From: Paenibacillus piri
Lineage (GTDB): Bacteria > Bacillota > Bacilli > Paenibacillales > NBRC-103111
Direction: 5' to 3'
Assembly (NCBI RefSeq): GCF_004354045.1
Contig: NZ_SMRT01000012.1
Span: 124,001-188,000 of the forward strand
DNA: 64,000 bases
Shown here: piece by piece, positions 25,961 through 33,955 of the stretch
Layout: every line of letters starts with the position of its first letter
Numbering within the stretch: position 1 is the stretch's first letter
Made by a program: the position numbers and the translations under genes
Notes under the pieces: generated by a model
What the model was told of the DNA's origin: nothing
The model's database searches: none
The model's input: the letters and a program-made list of their open reading frames with translations, nothing else

Positions 25961-26139
25961 TGGAACGCCGCCGGTCGGCCGATCGGCGCTTGCCGTACCG
26001 GAAAACAGGAAATGCCGGGACCGCATTTCCCCGGCGGCAATCCGAGCCCCGGCTACGGCTCGAATGAGCGCCATGCAATGCCAACGCGCGCCCCGGTTCG
26101 CACGCGTTGGATCATATGCTTTGTTGTATGCGGGTGCTC
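25961..26139. other. Gap without a gene
   Basis: This stretch contains GC-rich self-complementary bits (GCCGGTCGGCCGATCGGC) but no T-run, gene or clear control site before the TetR promoter. Confidence 0.5.
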
Positions 26140-26189
26140 TTGCCAGCGGATGACGGTTTATGCTATGATTTGTTTGTTCGTTCAAACAA
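26140..26189 (+). promoter_or_regulatory. TetR promoter and operator 1
   Basis: TTGCCA (26140-26145), 18 bases and TATGAT form a promoter. The dyad TTGTTTGTTCGTTCAAACAA (26170-26189) follows directly, with arms TTGTTTG and CAAACAA. The same arms occur at 26837-26856 before the MMPL exporter. Confidence 0.75.
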
Positions 26190-26219
26190 TACATAGGCGC
26201 AGCGCTTCGGGAGGTAAAC

Positions 26220-26804
26220 ATGACTGAGCATGATAAGAGAGAGAAGATTATCGACGCCGCCTACAAGGTGCTGGCCGAGAGAGGTTACGATGAAGCGTCG
26301 ACCAAGGAAATTGCTCGCACAGCAGGCGTTGCGCAAGGATTGATCGGCTACTATTTTTCCAACAAGGATTTGTTGTTCGCGGAAGTTTTCCGTCGGGAGT
26401 CGGAAAGATATTGCGAATCGCTGGGCTTCATCCGAAGCCACGGCGAGGAGCCGTTGACCGCCGACACAATCAAGTCCGCCTTGAGCGTTCCGAAATCGAG
26501 AGCCGAGAACAACCCGTCATGGATCAGGCTGCGCTATGAACTGTTCGCACTGGGCTTGAGAAATCGTTCCGTTTCCGGCAGCATCAAGGATACGCTGGCG
26601 CGTAAACGGGCTCATCTGACAGAGCTGATCGAATCGGTGAGCAAGCTTCCCGAGCAGCATTCGCGCAACTTGGCCCCGATTCTTCTCGCCGTCTTCGATG
26701 GACTCGGCATGCAGCGGCTGTGCGATGAAGATTTTGATTACAATGCAGCCTATGATACGCTGGCGGCGATGCTCGAGGCTTATATTAAGTCTGTTCAACA
26801 ATAG
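26220..26804 (+). CDS. TetR-family repressor of the MMPL exporter
   Basis: A 194-residue TetR regulator. The N-terminal helix-turn-helix is EKIIDAAYKVLAERGYDEAS then TKEIARTAGVAQGLIGYYFSN (residues about 8-48); the rest is the ligand-sensing helical domain. Identical-arm palindromes lie before this gene and before the MMPL gene that follows 69 bases later, so it should repress both and release them when a lipophilic ligand binds. Confidence 0.92.
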   Translation: MTEHDKREKIIDAAYKVLAERGYDEASTKEIARTAGVAQGLIGYYFSNKDLLFAEVFRRESERYCESLGFIRSHGEEPLTADTIKSALSVPKSRAENNPSWIRLRYELFALGLRNRSVSGSIKDTLARKRAHLTELIESVSKLPEQHSRNLAPILLAVFDGLGMQRLCDEDFDYNAAYDTLAAMLEAYIKSVQQ

Positions 26805-26836
26805 ATTAGAGAAGAACATATTTTTTTTCTAACATT

Positions 26837-26856
26837 TTGTTTGATCGATCAAACAA
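26837..26856. promoter_or_regulatory. TetR operator 2 before the MMPL gene
   Basis: TTGTTTGATCGATCAAACAA is a perfect 20-base palindrome placed 17 bases before the MMPL start. It shares both seven-base arms with operator 1. Confidence 0.85.
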
Positions 26857-26873
26857 TAAAAGGAGAAGCAAGC

Positions 26874-29363
26874 ATGGACAACTCAAATGAACCACAAAGA
26901 CGGCCGAAGTCGTCGACCGAAAAGCTGCAATCGCCGGATGGGCAGCCGAAGCCGCAAGGTAATGAGCCGCAATCGCCGGACGATCAGCTGCAGTCACCCG
27001 CCGATTGGTCTCAGTCGTCGGGTGGGAAGCAGAAGTCGCCGAACGAGAGGCGGCAATCGACTGGTGGGCAGCTGAAAATGCCGAACAGGCAGACGGCGCT
27101 GGGGAAAATCGGGCGCTTCATCGTAAGGGCCCGTTGGCTGATTATTATATTGGGCGTTATTTCCTTCGCGGCTTGTGCCGTTATCGGCGCCGGCACGGTT
27201 GGGAAGCTGTCGCTCAGCAGATGGGAAGTGCCGGGCTCCGAATCGTATCAGGCCGGAAGGACGCTCGAGCATATGTTCAACGCTGGCAGTCCGAATCTTA
27301 CCCTGCTGGTGACGGCCAAAGACGGCACCATCGATAGTCCGGTTGTTCGCAAGGCGGGCCTAGAGCTAACCGGGCAATTGGCCGACGAGGAAGCGGTGAA
27401 AGAAGCGTCCTCTTATTGGTCGCGCGGCGGCACCCGAACGCTCCGCAGTGAGGATGGAAGACAGGCGCTAATCCTTGCGCATTTGAAGGGAAGCGTAACG
27501 GAAGCAAGAACGGCTCTTGCCGAATTATCCCCGCGGTATGCCAGAGAGAATGAATTCGTCAAGGTGGAGGTCGGAGGTCAGGATGAAATATTCAGACAGG
27601 CCGCAGAGCTAGCTCGTCAAGATTTCATACGCGCGGAGATCATCATTTTGCTTGGCGTATTTGTACTTCTGCTGCTTGTTTACCGGCGTTTTCGCGCAAC
27701 CGCTTTAACGATTGGCGCAGGGTTGTTTGCAATGGCCGGCACGTTGGCCGGACTTGCCGCCATCGTCGCCTTCACGGAAGTATCGACATTTGCGCTTAAT
27801 TTGACGCTTGTTATGGGACTGGGGCTGGGCATTGATTACTCGCTCTTCATGATCGTCCGGTTCAGGGAGGAGCTCGCTTCGGGCAAGAACGTCCATGATT
27901 CCACTGTACGAACGGTCGAAACGGCAGGTCGGACCATTATGTTCAGCGGAGTCACCGTTGCGGCGTCATGTGCGGTGTTGTTCGTCTTTCCGTTTCCATT
28001 CCTGCAGTCGTTTGCCTATACCGGCGTGCTGGTCGTCTTGAGCGGCATGATCGGATCGCTGCTTATTTTGCCGGCGTGGATCGCAGTGCTTGGCAGCCGT
28101 CTCGCGCGGCGGACTAAGGATGGAGCGGCGCCGGTTTCAAGAGATGGTTCCGGTCACTTCGACACCCGCACAGGAGGATGGTGGTACAGAAGCGCCAAGA
28201 CGATCATGCGCCGTCCGGTTCTGTATGGCGGGGCTGCAATCATTGTCTTGGCTCTGCTCGGCTCTCCGGTCATGAATCTGCAATTCGGGCTGCCCGACCA
28301 TCGTGTGCTGCCCGCGCATGCCTCGAGCCGGCTTGTGGAGGATCAAAAGCTCGCCGGCTTCAAAGCTGAGGAGACGGATGCGATCCAAATCGTCGCACCG
28401 GCGGTTTCTCATCCGTCCCTCGCAACGGATGAGATTGCGGGCTATGCGGCGAAGCTGTCGCGGGTTCAGGGCGTCATCCAGGTCGATTCCATCGCCGGCT
28501 CCTTCTCCGAAGGCCGGATCGTTACGCCGCCGGACGAGACACATGCCCGCTTTGCCGGCGCTGAAGGCGGCACCTTTCTGACGGTCGTTCCTTACGGGGC
28601 GAGTATTAATGCCGATGCCCCGAAGATCGTCAGAGAAATCAGGACGATTCAAGCGCCTTTTGACGTAATGGTCGGCGGCTACCCGGCGGATTTAACCGAT
28701 TTTCGCGACAAGCTGCTGGAAAGGATACCGCTCGCGCTCGTACTCGTGCTTGCGATTACGTTTATCATTTTATTTCTCATGACCGGCAGTATCGTACTCC
28801 CGTTAAAAGCGATCCTGCTCAATGTGCTTAGTCTTACCATCATGTTCGGCGCGCTGGTCTGGGTGTTCCAGGACGGACATCTGTCCGGTCTGCTTCGCTT
28901 TACTCCAGCCGGATCGATAGAGCCGAGTATCCCGATTCTGATGTTCTGCATCGCATACGGATTGTCGATGGATTACGAGGTGTTCATCTTGTCGCGGATC
29001 AAGGAGGAATACGACCGATCCGGCAATTTGGAGGAATCCGTTGCAAGAGGAATTCAGCAAAGCGGCTCGCTTGTTACGCTTGCCGCCGCGATTCTTGCCT
29101 TCACGTTCGCCGCATACGCAACCGGAGAAGTTGTATTCCTCAAAATGCTCGGTATCGGAATGACGCTTGCCGTACTGGTGGACGCCACGTTGATCAGATC
29201 CGTTCTCGTACCCGCCTTCATGAAGCTTGCCGGCAGAGCGAACTGGTGGGCCCCGCCTGCAATGCGGCGCATTTATGAACGGTACGGCATTTCGGAAGGG
29301 GAGACGATGCCGGCCGTACACAGCATGGACGGAACGAAGCAGGCCGAACGAACATTTTCGTGA
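26874..29363 (+). CDS. MMPL-family RND exporter
   Basis: An 829-residue membrane protein with two MMPL halves, about twelve helices and two large outer loops. GLGLGIDYSLFMIVRFREEL (about residues 318-337, shown in parts elsewhere) and the matching YGLSMDYEVFILSRIKEEY in the second half hold the paired aspartates of the proton path. It exports lipids or lipophilic compounds using the proton gradient. Before the first helix is a hydrophilic N-terminus of about 70 residues made of imperfect 10-11 residue repeats around QSPD/QSPAD. ATG 26874 follows AAGGAGAAG. Its TetR regulator lies directly upstream. Confidence 0.92.
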   Translation: MDNSNEPQRRPKSSTEKLQSPDGQPKPQGNEPQSPDDQLQSPADWSQSSGGKQKSPNERRQSTGGQLKMPNRQTALGKIGRFIVRARWLIIILGVISFAACAVIGAGTVGKLSLSRWEVPGSESYQAGRTLEHMFNAGSPNLTLLVTAKDGTIDSPVVRKAGLELTGQLADEEAVKEASSYWSRGGTRTLRSEDGRQALILAHLKGSVTEARTALAELSPRYARENEFVKVEVGGQDEIFRQAAELARQDFIRAEIIILLGVFVLLLLVYRRFRATALTIGAGLFAMAGTLAGLAAIVAFTEVSTFALNLTLVMGLGLGIDYSLFMIVRFREELASGKNVHDSTVRTVETAGRTIMFSGVTVAASCAVLFVFPFPFLQSFAYTGVLVVLSGMIGSLLILPAWIAVLGSRLARRTKDGAAPVSRDGSGHFDTRTGGWWYRSAKTIMRRPVLYGGAAIIVLALLGSPVMNLQFGLPDHRVLPAHASSRLVEDQKLAGFKAEETDAIQIVAPAVSHPSLATDEIAGYAAKLSRVQGVIQVDSIAGSFSEGRIVTPPDETHARFAGAEGGTFLTVVPYGASINADAPKIVREIRTIQAPFDVMVGGYPADLTDFRDKLLERIPLALVLVLAITFIILFLMTGSIVLPLKAILLNVLSLTIMFGALVWVFQDGHLSGLLRFTPAGSIEPSIPILMFCIAYGLSMDYEVFILSRIKEEYDRSGNLEESVARGIQQSGSLVTLAAAILAFTFAAYATGEVVFLKMLGIGMTLAVLVDATLIRSVLVPAFMKLAGRANWWAPPAMRRIYERYGISEGETMPAVHSMDGTKQAERTFS

Positions 29364-29436
29364 AGCAGGCACGTACTTCCTGCGACCGGGAGCACAGCAT
29401 GGACGGCGGAGAGCCGGGGCCGATCCCGCCGCACAA

Positions 29437-29474
29437 AAGGAGCGCCTTGGCTTTCGTGCCGAGGCGCTTCCTTA
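29437..29474 (+). terminator. Terminator after the MMPL exporter
   Basis: AAGGAGCGCCTTGGC pairs with GCCGAGGCGCTTCCTT with one bulge and one wobble. The following T content is weak. The remaining bases to 29581 hold nothing I can identify. Confidence 0.6.
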
Positions 29475-29581
29475 TGTTGCATTCGATGGCAGCTGCTTGC
29501 GAGCAAGAAGCCAGCTCTTAAATATCGGCTGCCTCGGCTGCTCTTTCCAAATGGGAAGGCTTCTTCATTTGAAGAGCGGTA

Positions 29582-30079
29582 TCAGGCAAGCGGTGCGACA
29601 CCTTTATCGACCCAGGTATCATAGGTAGGACCGTACACTTCCGGAATCCGCAAGCCGGCTTGTCTCATCAGTACGGTCATTTGACCGCGGTGATGGGATT
29701 GATGCATAAGAATAAAACGTAAAGTAGCGCCGTTTTTCCATTCTTCGCCCATAACGTTCTGACTTATTAGAAGCTGTTCGTCGCTCCATTGGGCTTTAAC
29801 CGCATTCAGGAATGAGCGGCCGATTTTACGGTAATTTTGTGCAATTACGGCGGCTGATTCGGGAACGGGCGCGTCTTCCGCCAGTCCGTCAAAAACAAGC
29901 CCGCAATAGGTCATATATTGAACGGACATGACAAGATGCCATGCAATTTGTCCAAGTGTCCGGCGTTCATTCGCAACTGGCTGTTGCAACGATGCGTCCG
30001 TCAATGCGTTCAGGACCTCTTCCGTCAATTGAAACTCCCGATCCCACTCCTCGGCAAAGTCATTGATTGTCGTATACAT
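29582..30079 (-). CDS. DinB-family protein
   Basis: A 165-residue four-helix-bundle protein of the DinB/YfiT-like family. The metal-binding histidine triad is visible: H48 (AWHLVMS) and H126/H130 in LMHQSHHRGQ. Family members are thiol-dependent transferases or hydrolases of mostly unknown substrate. ATG 30079 is preceded by GGAGGAAATA. It is isolated and points towards the MMPL gene. The 230-base gap on its 5' side holds no other gene. Confidence 0.88.
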   Translation of the reverse strand: MYTTINDFAEEWDREFQLTEEVLNALTDASLQQPVANERRTLGQIAWHLVMSVQYMTYCGLVFDGLAEDAPVPESAAVIAQNYRKIGRSFLNAVKAQWSDEQLLISQNVMGEEWKNGATLRFILMHQSHHRGQMTVLMRQAGLRIPEVYGPTYDTWVDKGVAPLA

Positions 30080-30312
30080 ATTATTTCCTCCATTCGGATG
30101 TTTTGTAAGTTCATAAGCAGTATATACGACAATAGCTGACAGTTACGGTCAGTGATTCGAAATCTTTTGCCGCAAAACGAGCCAGACTTCAGGACTGCCC
30201 TTCAGGTCAATAATCCCATCCTAAAAATAGCAATCGGTAAGAAAGGGCGATGTAATCGATATGCTATAATGATTGCAATAAGACAAACGAAGGAACAACG
30301 CAGGAGGGGACC

Positions 30313-30864
30313 ATGAGCAAGCAAGTTCTATTTGTGCATAGTGCGGGGGCGCAAGGCCGCCATCAGGGAAGCGGCGAGCTGGTGGCCAGTCTGCAAAATG
30401 CGTTAGGCGAGTCATACCGGGTTTCCTATCCGATCATGCCCAATCCGGAAAGGCCGTCGTATAAGCCGTGGAAATTAAAGCTTGCCGAGGAGCTGGCAGA
30501 GGTGCAGAACGAAGTCATTCTTGTCGGACATTCTTTAGGGGGTTCGGTTCTGCTGAAATATTTTTCCGAGGAAAACTGTACGAATGCCGTTGCCGGGCTA
30601 TTTCTGGTCGCAACGCCGTATTGGGGTAAAGACCCAAATTGGCAAGTGGACGATTTTTTGCTGCGGGAGCAATTCGCAACCAAGCTGACCGCGATCCCGC
30701 GAATGTTTATTTACCATAGCCGCGACGATGAAGTGGTGCCGATCGAGCACGCTTTGCGTTATGCCGAATCCATTCCGCAGGCGGCGGTTCATGTGCTTGA
30801 CCGCTGCGGTCATGCATTCAAAGCCGGCCTGCCTCAGCTTGTTGAAGATATCAAAAGCCTCTAA
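30313..30864 (+). CDS. Alpha/beta hydrolase (RBBP9/YdeN type)
   Basis: A 183-residue small serine hydrolase. The nucleophile elbow is GHSLGG (S74), the acid is in HSRDDEVVP (D138 or D139) and the catalytic histidine is H167 in RCGHAF. It begins with VLFVHSAGAQG, the oxyanion-region loop of the RBBP9/YdeN branch. Cytoplasmic esterase or peptidase activity is expected, but the substrate is unknown. GCAGGAGGGG precedes the ATG. Confidence 0.87.
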   Translation: MSKQVLFVHSAGAQGRHQGSGELVASLQNALGESYRVSYPIMPNPERPSYKPWKLKLAEELAEVQNEVILVGHSLGGSVLLKYFSEENCTNAVAGLFLVATPYWGKDPNWQVDDFLLREQFATKLTAIPRMFIYHSRDDEVVPIEHALRYAESIPQAAVHVLDRCGHAFKAGLPQLVEDIKSL

Positions 30865-30984
30865 GTTTCTTGTTTTATTGGAACAGCCTTTTTCAAAATA
30901 AAGGAAACATCAGCTGGCTTTTGTGATAATATATACTTGTCCGATTGGATAAGGTTAATTTTTAAACAAAAAGGTGGAAACAAT

Positions 30985-31368
30985 ATGACCAACACGATAT
31001 CAAAAGGCCGGCTTTGGACGGCGCGAATCATGAGCGGAATTGCAATACTGTTTATGCTGTTTGACAGTATTTCCAAATTGTTCTTGCCTGCTCCCGTCGT
31101 AGAAGGGACCGTCTTTCTCGGATTCACCGCACAACATATCGTACCAATCGGCATACTAGGACTTATCCCGACGATCTTGTATATCATCCCCCGCACTTCC
31201 GTACTGGGCGCAGTGCTGTTGACCGGCTATTATGGCGGAGCGATCGCTGTGCAGATTCGCATAGATGCGCCGCTTTTTTCGAATATATTATTTCCGGTCT
31301 ATATAGCGGTGCTGGTTTGGGGAGGACTTTGGTTGAGGGATGAGCGAGTGCGCAATATGCTCAGATAA
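30985..31368 (+). CDS. DoxX-like membrane protein
   Basis: A 127-residue protein with four predicted helices. It resembles the DoxX-like family, with the SGIAILFMLFDSISKLF first helix and the TGYYGGAIAVQIRI segment. ATG 30985 is preferred over TTG 30937 because AAGGTGGAAA lies 6 bases upstream. The role is unknown; relatives are often co-located with stress regulators. Confidence 0.85.
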   Translation: MTNTISKGRLWTARIMSGIAILFMLFDSISKLFLPAPVVEGTVFLGFTAQHIVPIGILGLIPTILYIIPRTSVLGAVLLTGYYGGAIAVQIRIDAPLFSNILFPVYIAVLVWGGLWLRDERVRNMLR

Positions 31369-31392
31369 TTGGGGCTGCTGTAAAATGAACGG

Positions 31393-31424
31393 GACGCGAC
31401 CGTTAAGCCGGTCACGTCTTTTTT
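31393..31424 (+). terminator. Terminator after the DoxX-like gene
   Basis: GACG-C-GACCG pairs with CGGTC-A-CGTC, followed by six T bases. Confidence 0.85.
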
Positions 31425-31533
31425 CATTGGATCCGGGAGCCCGTTTGAATGTTGCGAAAACAATAGCAAACGGTCGTATTGAAGCGGATTCGCGGAAAAA
31501 AAAGGAAGTGCAGCCAGAAACCGGAGCAATGAA

Positions 31534-31715
31534 TCAAACTGGATTAGCACTCAATAGAATTCTTCCGCGACTATGACTGTCCTCGCTTCGCATGTGTGCC
31601 TCCTTTACCTCGCTCAGCGGATATACCCTGTCAATTTCCGCTTTGATTGTGCCATCCGCGAGCAGTTGCGCTACCGCTTTATTGTCATCATACGTAGGAA
31701 ACGCGGTGCTAAGTT
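31534..31715 (-). pseudogene. C-terminal remnant of a zinc-type alcohol dehydrogenase / quinone oxidoreductase
   Basis: The minus strand encodes AVAQLLADGTIKAEIDRVYP, then LSEVKEAHMRSEDSHSRGRI and a stop. This is the usual last 55 residues of a medium-chain quinone-oxidoreductase-like enzyme. The rest of the gene is missing; a GntR fragment is joined directly upstream. The piece cannot be functional. Confidence 0.75.
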
Positions 31716-31740
31716 TGGCTGTAGCTTCGAATTCGCGTCA

Positions 31741-31970
31741 GATGCTTTGATAAATTTCCTCGATATCCTGCATATTCGGCTTGTACACCGTAATCCGCAT
31801 TTTTCATCCAAAACGACCAAACCTTCTTTTTCCAAAGCCCGGATGGATTCTCTTGCCGGACTGCGACTGACCTCAAACTGTCTGGCGATTTTCGCTTCAC
31901 AGACTGTTTCCCCGCGCGCCCATGTCCCCTTAATGATCATCTGCTTAATCGAATCATACACTTGCTCGTA
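31741..31970 (-). pseudogene. GntR-family regulator remnant, truncated at both ends
   Basis: The minus strand encodes the winged helix VYDSIKQMIIKGTW, CEAKIARQFEVSRSPARESI and RALEKEGLVVLDEK. The normal continuation RITVYKPNMQDIEEIYQS is in another frame, so a shift lies near 31797-31805. The start codon is lost exactly where structured repeat B begins (31971), and the effector-binding domain is missing. Insertion of the repeat probably removed the start. Confidence 0.8.
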
Positions 31971-32088
31971 GTGAACTCGTTCAGCATTGCTGAACATCGG
32001 GGAATCACATGGGGACTCTACCCCGCCTGATTCAAGGTCCGCCATAGAGGTGGGGGTCTTAACCCGATAAAGTCGTAATCGGATAAAC
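31971..32088 (+). repeat. Structured 118-base repeat, copy B
   Basis: This is the second copy of the 24474-24589 repeat. GTTCAGC-ATT-GCTGAAC is a perfect hairpin here. GAATCA..TGGGG pairs with CCCCG..TGATTC, and CCCCGCCT can instead pair with AGGTGGGG through one G-T wobble, so both folds are kept. It interrupts a GntR gene and lies upstream of the PadR gene. No strong promoter precedes this copy. Confidence 0.7.
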
Positions 32089-32127
32089 AGAACAGACGAT
32101 GCTGATGAGGCTAATCTTTGTATGATA

Positions 32128-32184
32128 TTGACAATGATGGCGCAACGACTTATTATGTATCGTATAGATATATCGAATCGACAT
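32128..32184 (+). promoter_or_regulatory. PadR promoter and possible operator
   Basis: TTGACA (32128-32133), 17 bases and TATTAT (32151-32156) form a strong promoter. ATGT (32155) and ACAT (32181) flank an AT-rich, partly symmetric core, in line with PadR-type operators of the ATGT..ACAT kind. The operator part is tentative. Confidence 0.6.
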
Positions 32185-32201
32185 AAATTCGGAGGTTGGG
32201 C

Positions 32202-32744
32202 ATGTACGAATTATTTGTGCTGGGCGAGTTGATGACGGGAGAGAAGCACGGTTACATTCTTCAGGAAATACTTAAGCGGACAGGGGGGCCGGGTCGGCAG
32301 ATCAGCTCGGGAACCTTGTACCCGCTGCTGTCCCGGTTGGTGGAAAGCGGGCTTATCCATCTTCGGCTTGAAGAGGAATCGGAGGGGGGGAGACCGCGGA
32401 AAATTTATGAGATAACGGAGGTCGGACGCGACCGTTTTCAACAGCTGATGGAACAGCCGCTGGAGAGCACTACGGATACGGACCGACTTGTTCATTTTAA
32501 AATGGTTTATTTTCAATATGTTGCCAAAAATGTCCGGCTTGCCTGTCTGGAGCAATATTTGAACCATCTCCAAACCGCCTGGACGTATGTTGACAAGTTC
32601 GAATCGCAATTGAAACGGCTGAAGCCGAGTCCCGACATGCAGCGTATCCAGCTGCTTCGGGTGTTCGAGCATAGAAAGCATGTCGGAGCGGCCGATATGG
32701 AATGGGTAAGCAAAGAAATCGAACGAATCATGAAGGAGGAATGA
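32202..32744 (+). CDS. PadR-family transcriptional regulator
   Basis: A 180-residue PadR regulator with the winged-helix core LVLGELMTGEKHGYILQEIL (positions about 4-23, in part), SSGTLYPLLSRLVESGLI and the RKIYEITEVGRDRF wing. A C-terminal helical dimerisation part follows. ATG 32202 follows GGAGGTTGGG. Its stop overlaps the start region of the MFS exporter gene, so the two are translated together; it likely represses that operon. Confidence 0.9.
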   Translation: MYELFVLGELMTGEKHGYILQEILKRTGGPGRQISSGTLYPLLSRLVESGLIHLRLEEESEGGRPRKIYEITEVGRDRFQQLMEQPLESTTDTDRLVHFKMVYFQYVAKNVRLACLEQYLNHLQTAWTYVDKFESQLKRLKPSPDMQRIQLLRVFEHRKHVGAADMEWVSKEIERIMKEE

Positions 32745-32746
32745 GC

Positions 32747-33907
32747 ATGGATCGGCTTTGGACGAAACCGTTTATTCAGATGACGGTTGTGGCATTATTC
32801 CTGTTTACGGCATTGTATTTGCTACTCCCGACGCTGCCGCTGTTCATAAAACAGCTGGGAGGCAGCGAAGCTCAGGTCGGACTGGCGGCAGGGGTGTTTA
32901 CGTTGACGGCTGTCGTTTTTCGTCCCGTTGTCGGTATGCTGCTGGATCGTTACGGAAGAAGGCCGTTCATTATATGGGGTTTGGCGTTGTTCGTATTGTC
33001 AATGTATTTGTATGACTGGGCCGCAGGCATTGCCGCCCTGATGGCGCTTCGTGTTGTTCACGGGGTGAGCTGGGCTTTATCCACAACAGCCGTTGGAACG
33101 TCGGTCACGGATGTTATTCCGCCGTCTCGCCGCGGAGAAGGGATGGGGTGGTTCGGCATGGCGATGACCGTGGCTATGGCCATCGGTCCGATGCTCGGCA
33201 TTTGGGTGCTGCACAACTATTCCTTCCATAGCCTGTTTTATACCGCTGCCGCATTTTCCATCGCTGCGCTGCTGCTAGCGCTTTTGACCGACATTCCATT
33301 CCAGCCCAAAGCTTCGACAAGACGGATAACCTTATTTGAAAAATCGGTTTTGCCTGTTACGGCGAGCTATTTTTTCCTGGCCATCGTTTATGGCGGAATT
33401 ACGACATTCGTACCGCTTTTCGCGGACTCGGTCGGGGTTAATCCCGGCACGTTCTTCCTGGTGTACGCCTTGTCGCTCACGCTGATCAGACCTGTTGCCG
33501 GCAAACTGTCAGATCGGCTCGGCGCCGTATTGGTGATTGTCCCGGCACTCTTGGTTACGGCTTCCGCGCTGCTGGTATTAAGCGCCTCCGCCGGGTTTGC
33601 CGGCGTTATTATTGCCGCCGTTCTGTACGGCATTGGCTTCGGCTCGGTGCAGCCGGCCCTCCAGGCGGCAAACTTGCGTCTGGCTCATCCGGACAGGAGA
33701 GGGGCTGCGACCGCTTCCTTCATGACCGCATTTGACCTCGGAATCGGACTTGGTTCGATCGTGCTGGGCTGGGTTTCGCAATATACGGGATACCCGGCTT
33801 TATTTACGGTCAGTGCCGTGTGCGTATGTATTTCGCTGCTGATTTTTATCGTATTCGTCAGACGGCTGTTACAGAAGCATCAGGAGCAGCACCATGTCGC
33901 GTCGTAA
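32747..33907 (+). CDS. MFS transporter
   Basis: A 386-residue major facilitator protein with twelve predicted helices. The MFS motif A is visible as GMLLDRYGRRPFIIWG between helices 2 and 3. It resembles drug-efflux members. ATG 32747 is chosen because GAAGGAGGA has proper spacing there; ATG 32741 directly abuts it. It is co-transcribed with the PadR gene, a common arrangement for inducible drug exporters. Confidence 0.88.
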   Translation: MDRLWTKPFIQMTVVALFLFTALYLLLPTLPLFIKQLGGSEAQVGLAAGVFTLTAVVFRPVVGMLLDRYGRRPFIIWGLALFVLSMYLYDWAAGIAALMALRVVHGVSWALSTTAVGTSVTDVIPPSRRGEGMGWFGMAMTVAMAIGPMLGIWVLHNYSFHSLFYTAAAFSIAALLLALLTDIPFQPKASTRRITLFEKSVLPVTASYFFLAIVYGGITTFVPLFADSVGVNPGTFFLVYALSLTLIRPVAGKLSDRLGAVLVIVPALLVTASALLVLSASAGFAGVIIAAVLYGIGFGSVQPALQAANLRLAHPDRRGAATASFMTAFDLGIGLGSIVLGWVSQYTGYPALFTVSAVCVCISLLIFIVFVRRLLQKHQEQHHVAS

Positions 33908-33955
33908 TATCGGAGCGAGAGGGGCGCGGGACCGGCTGCCGGATACTTCGCGCTT

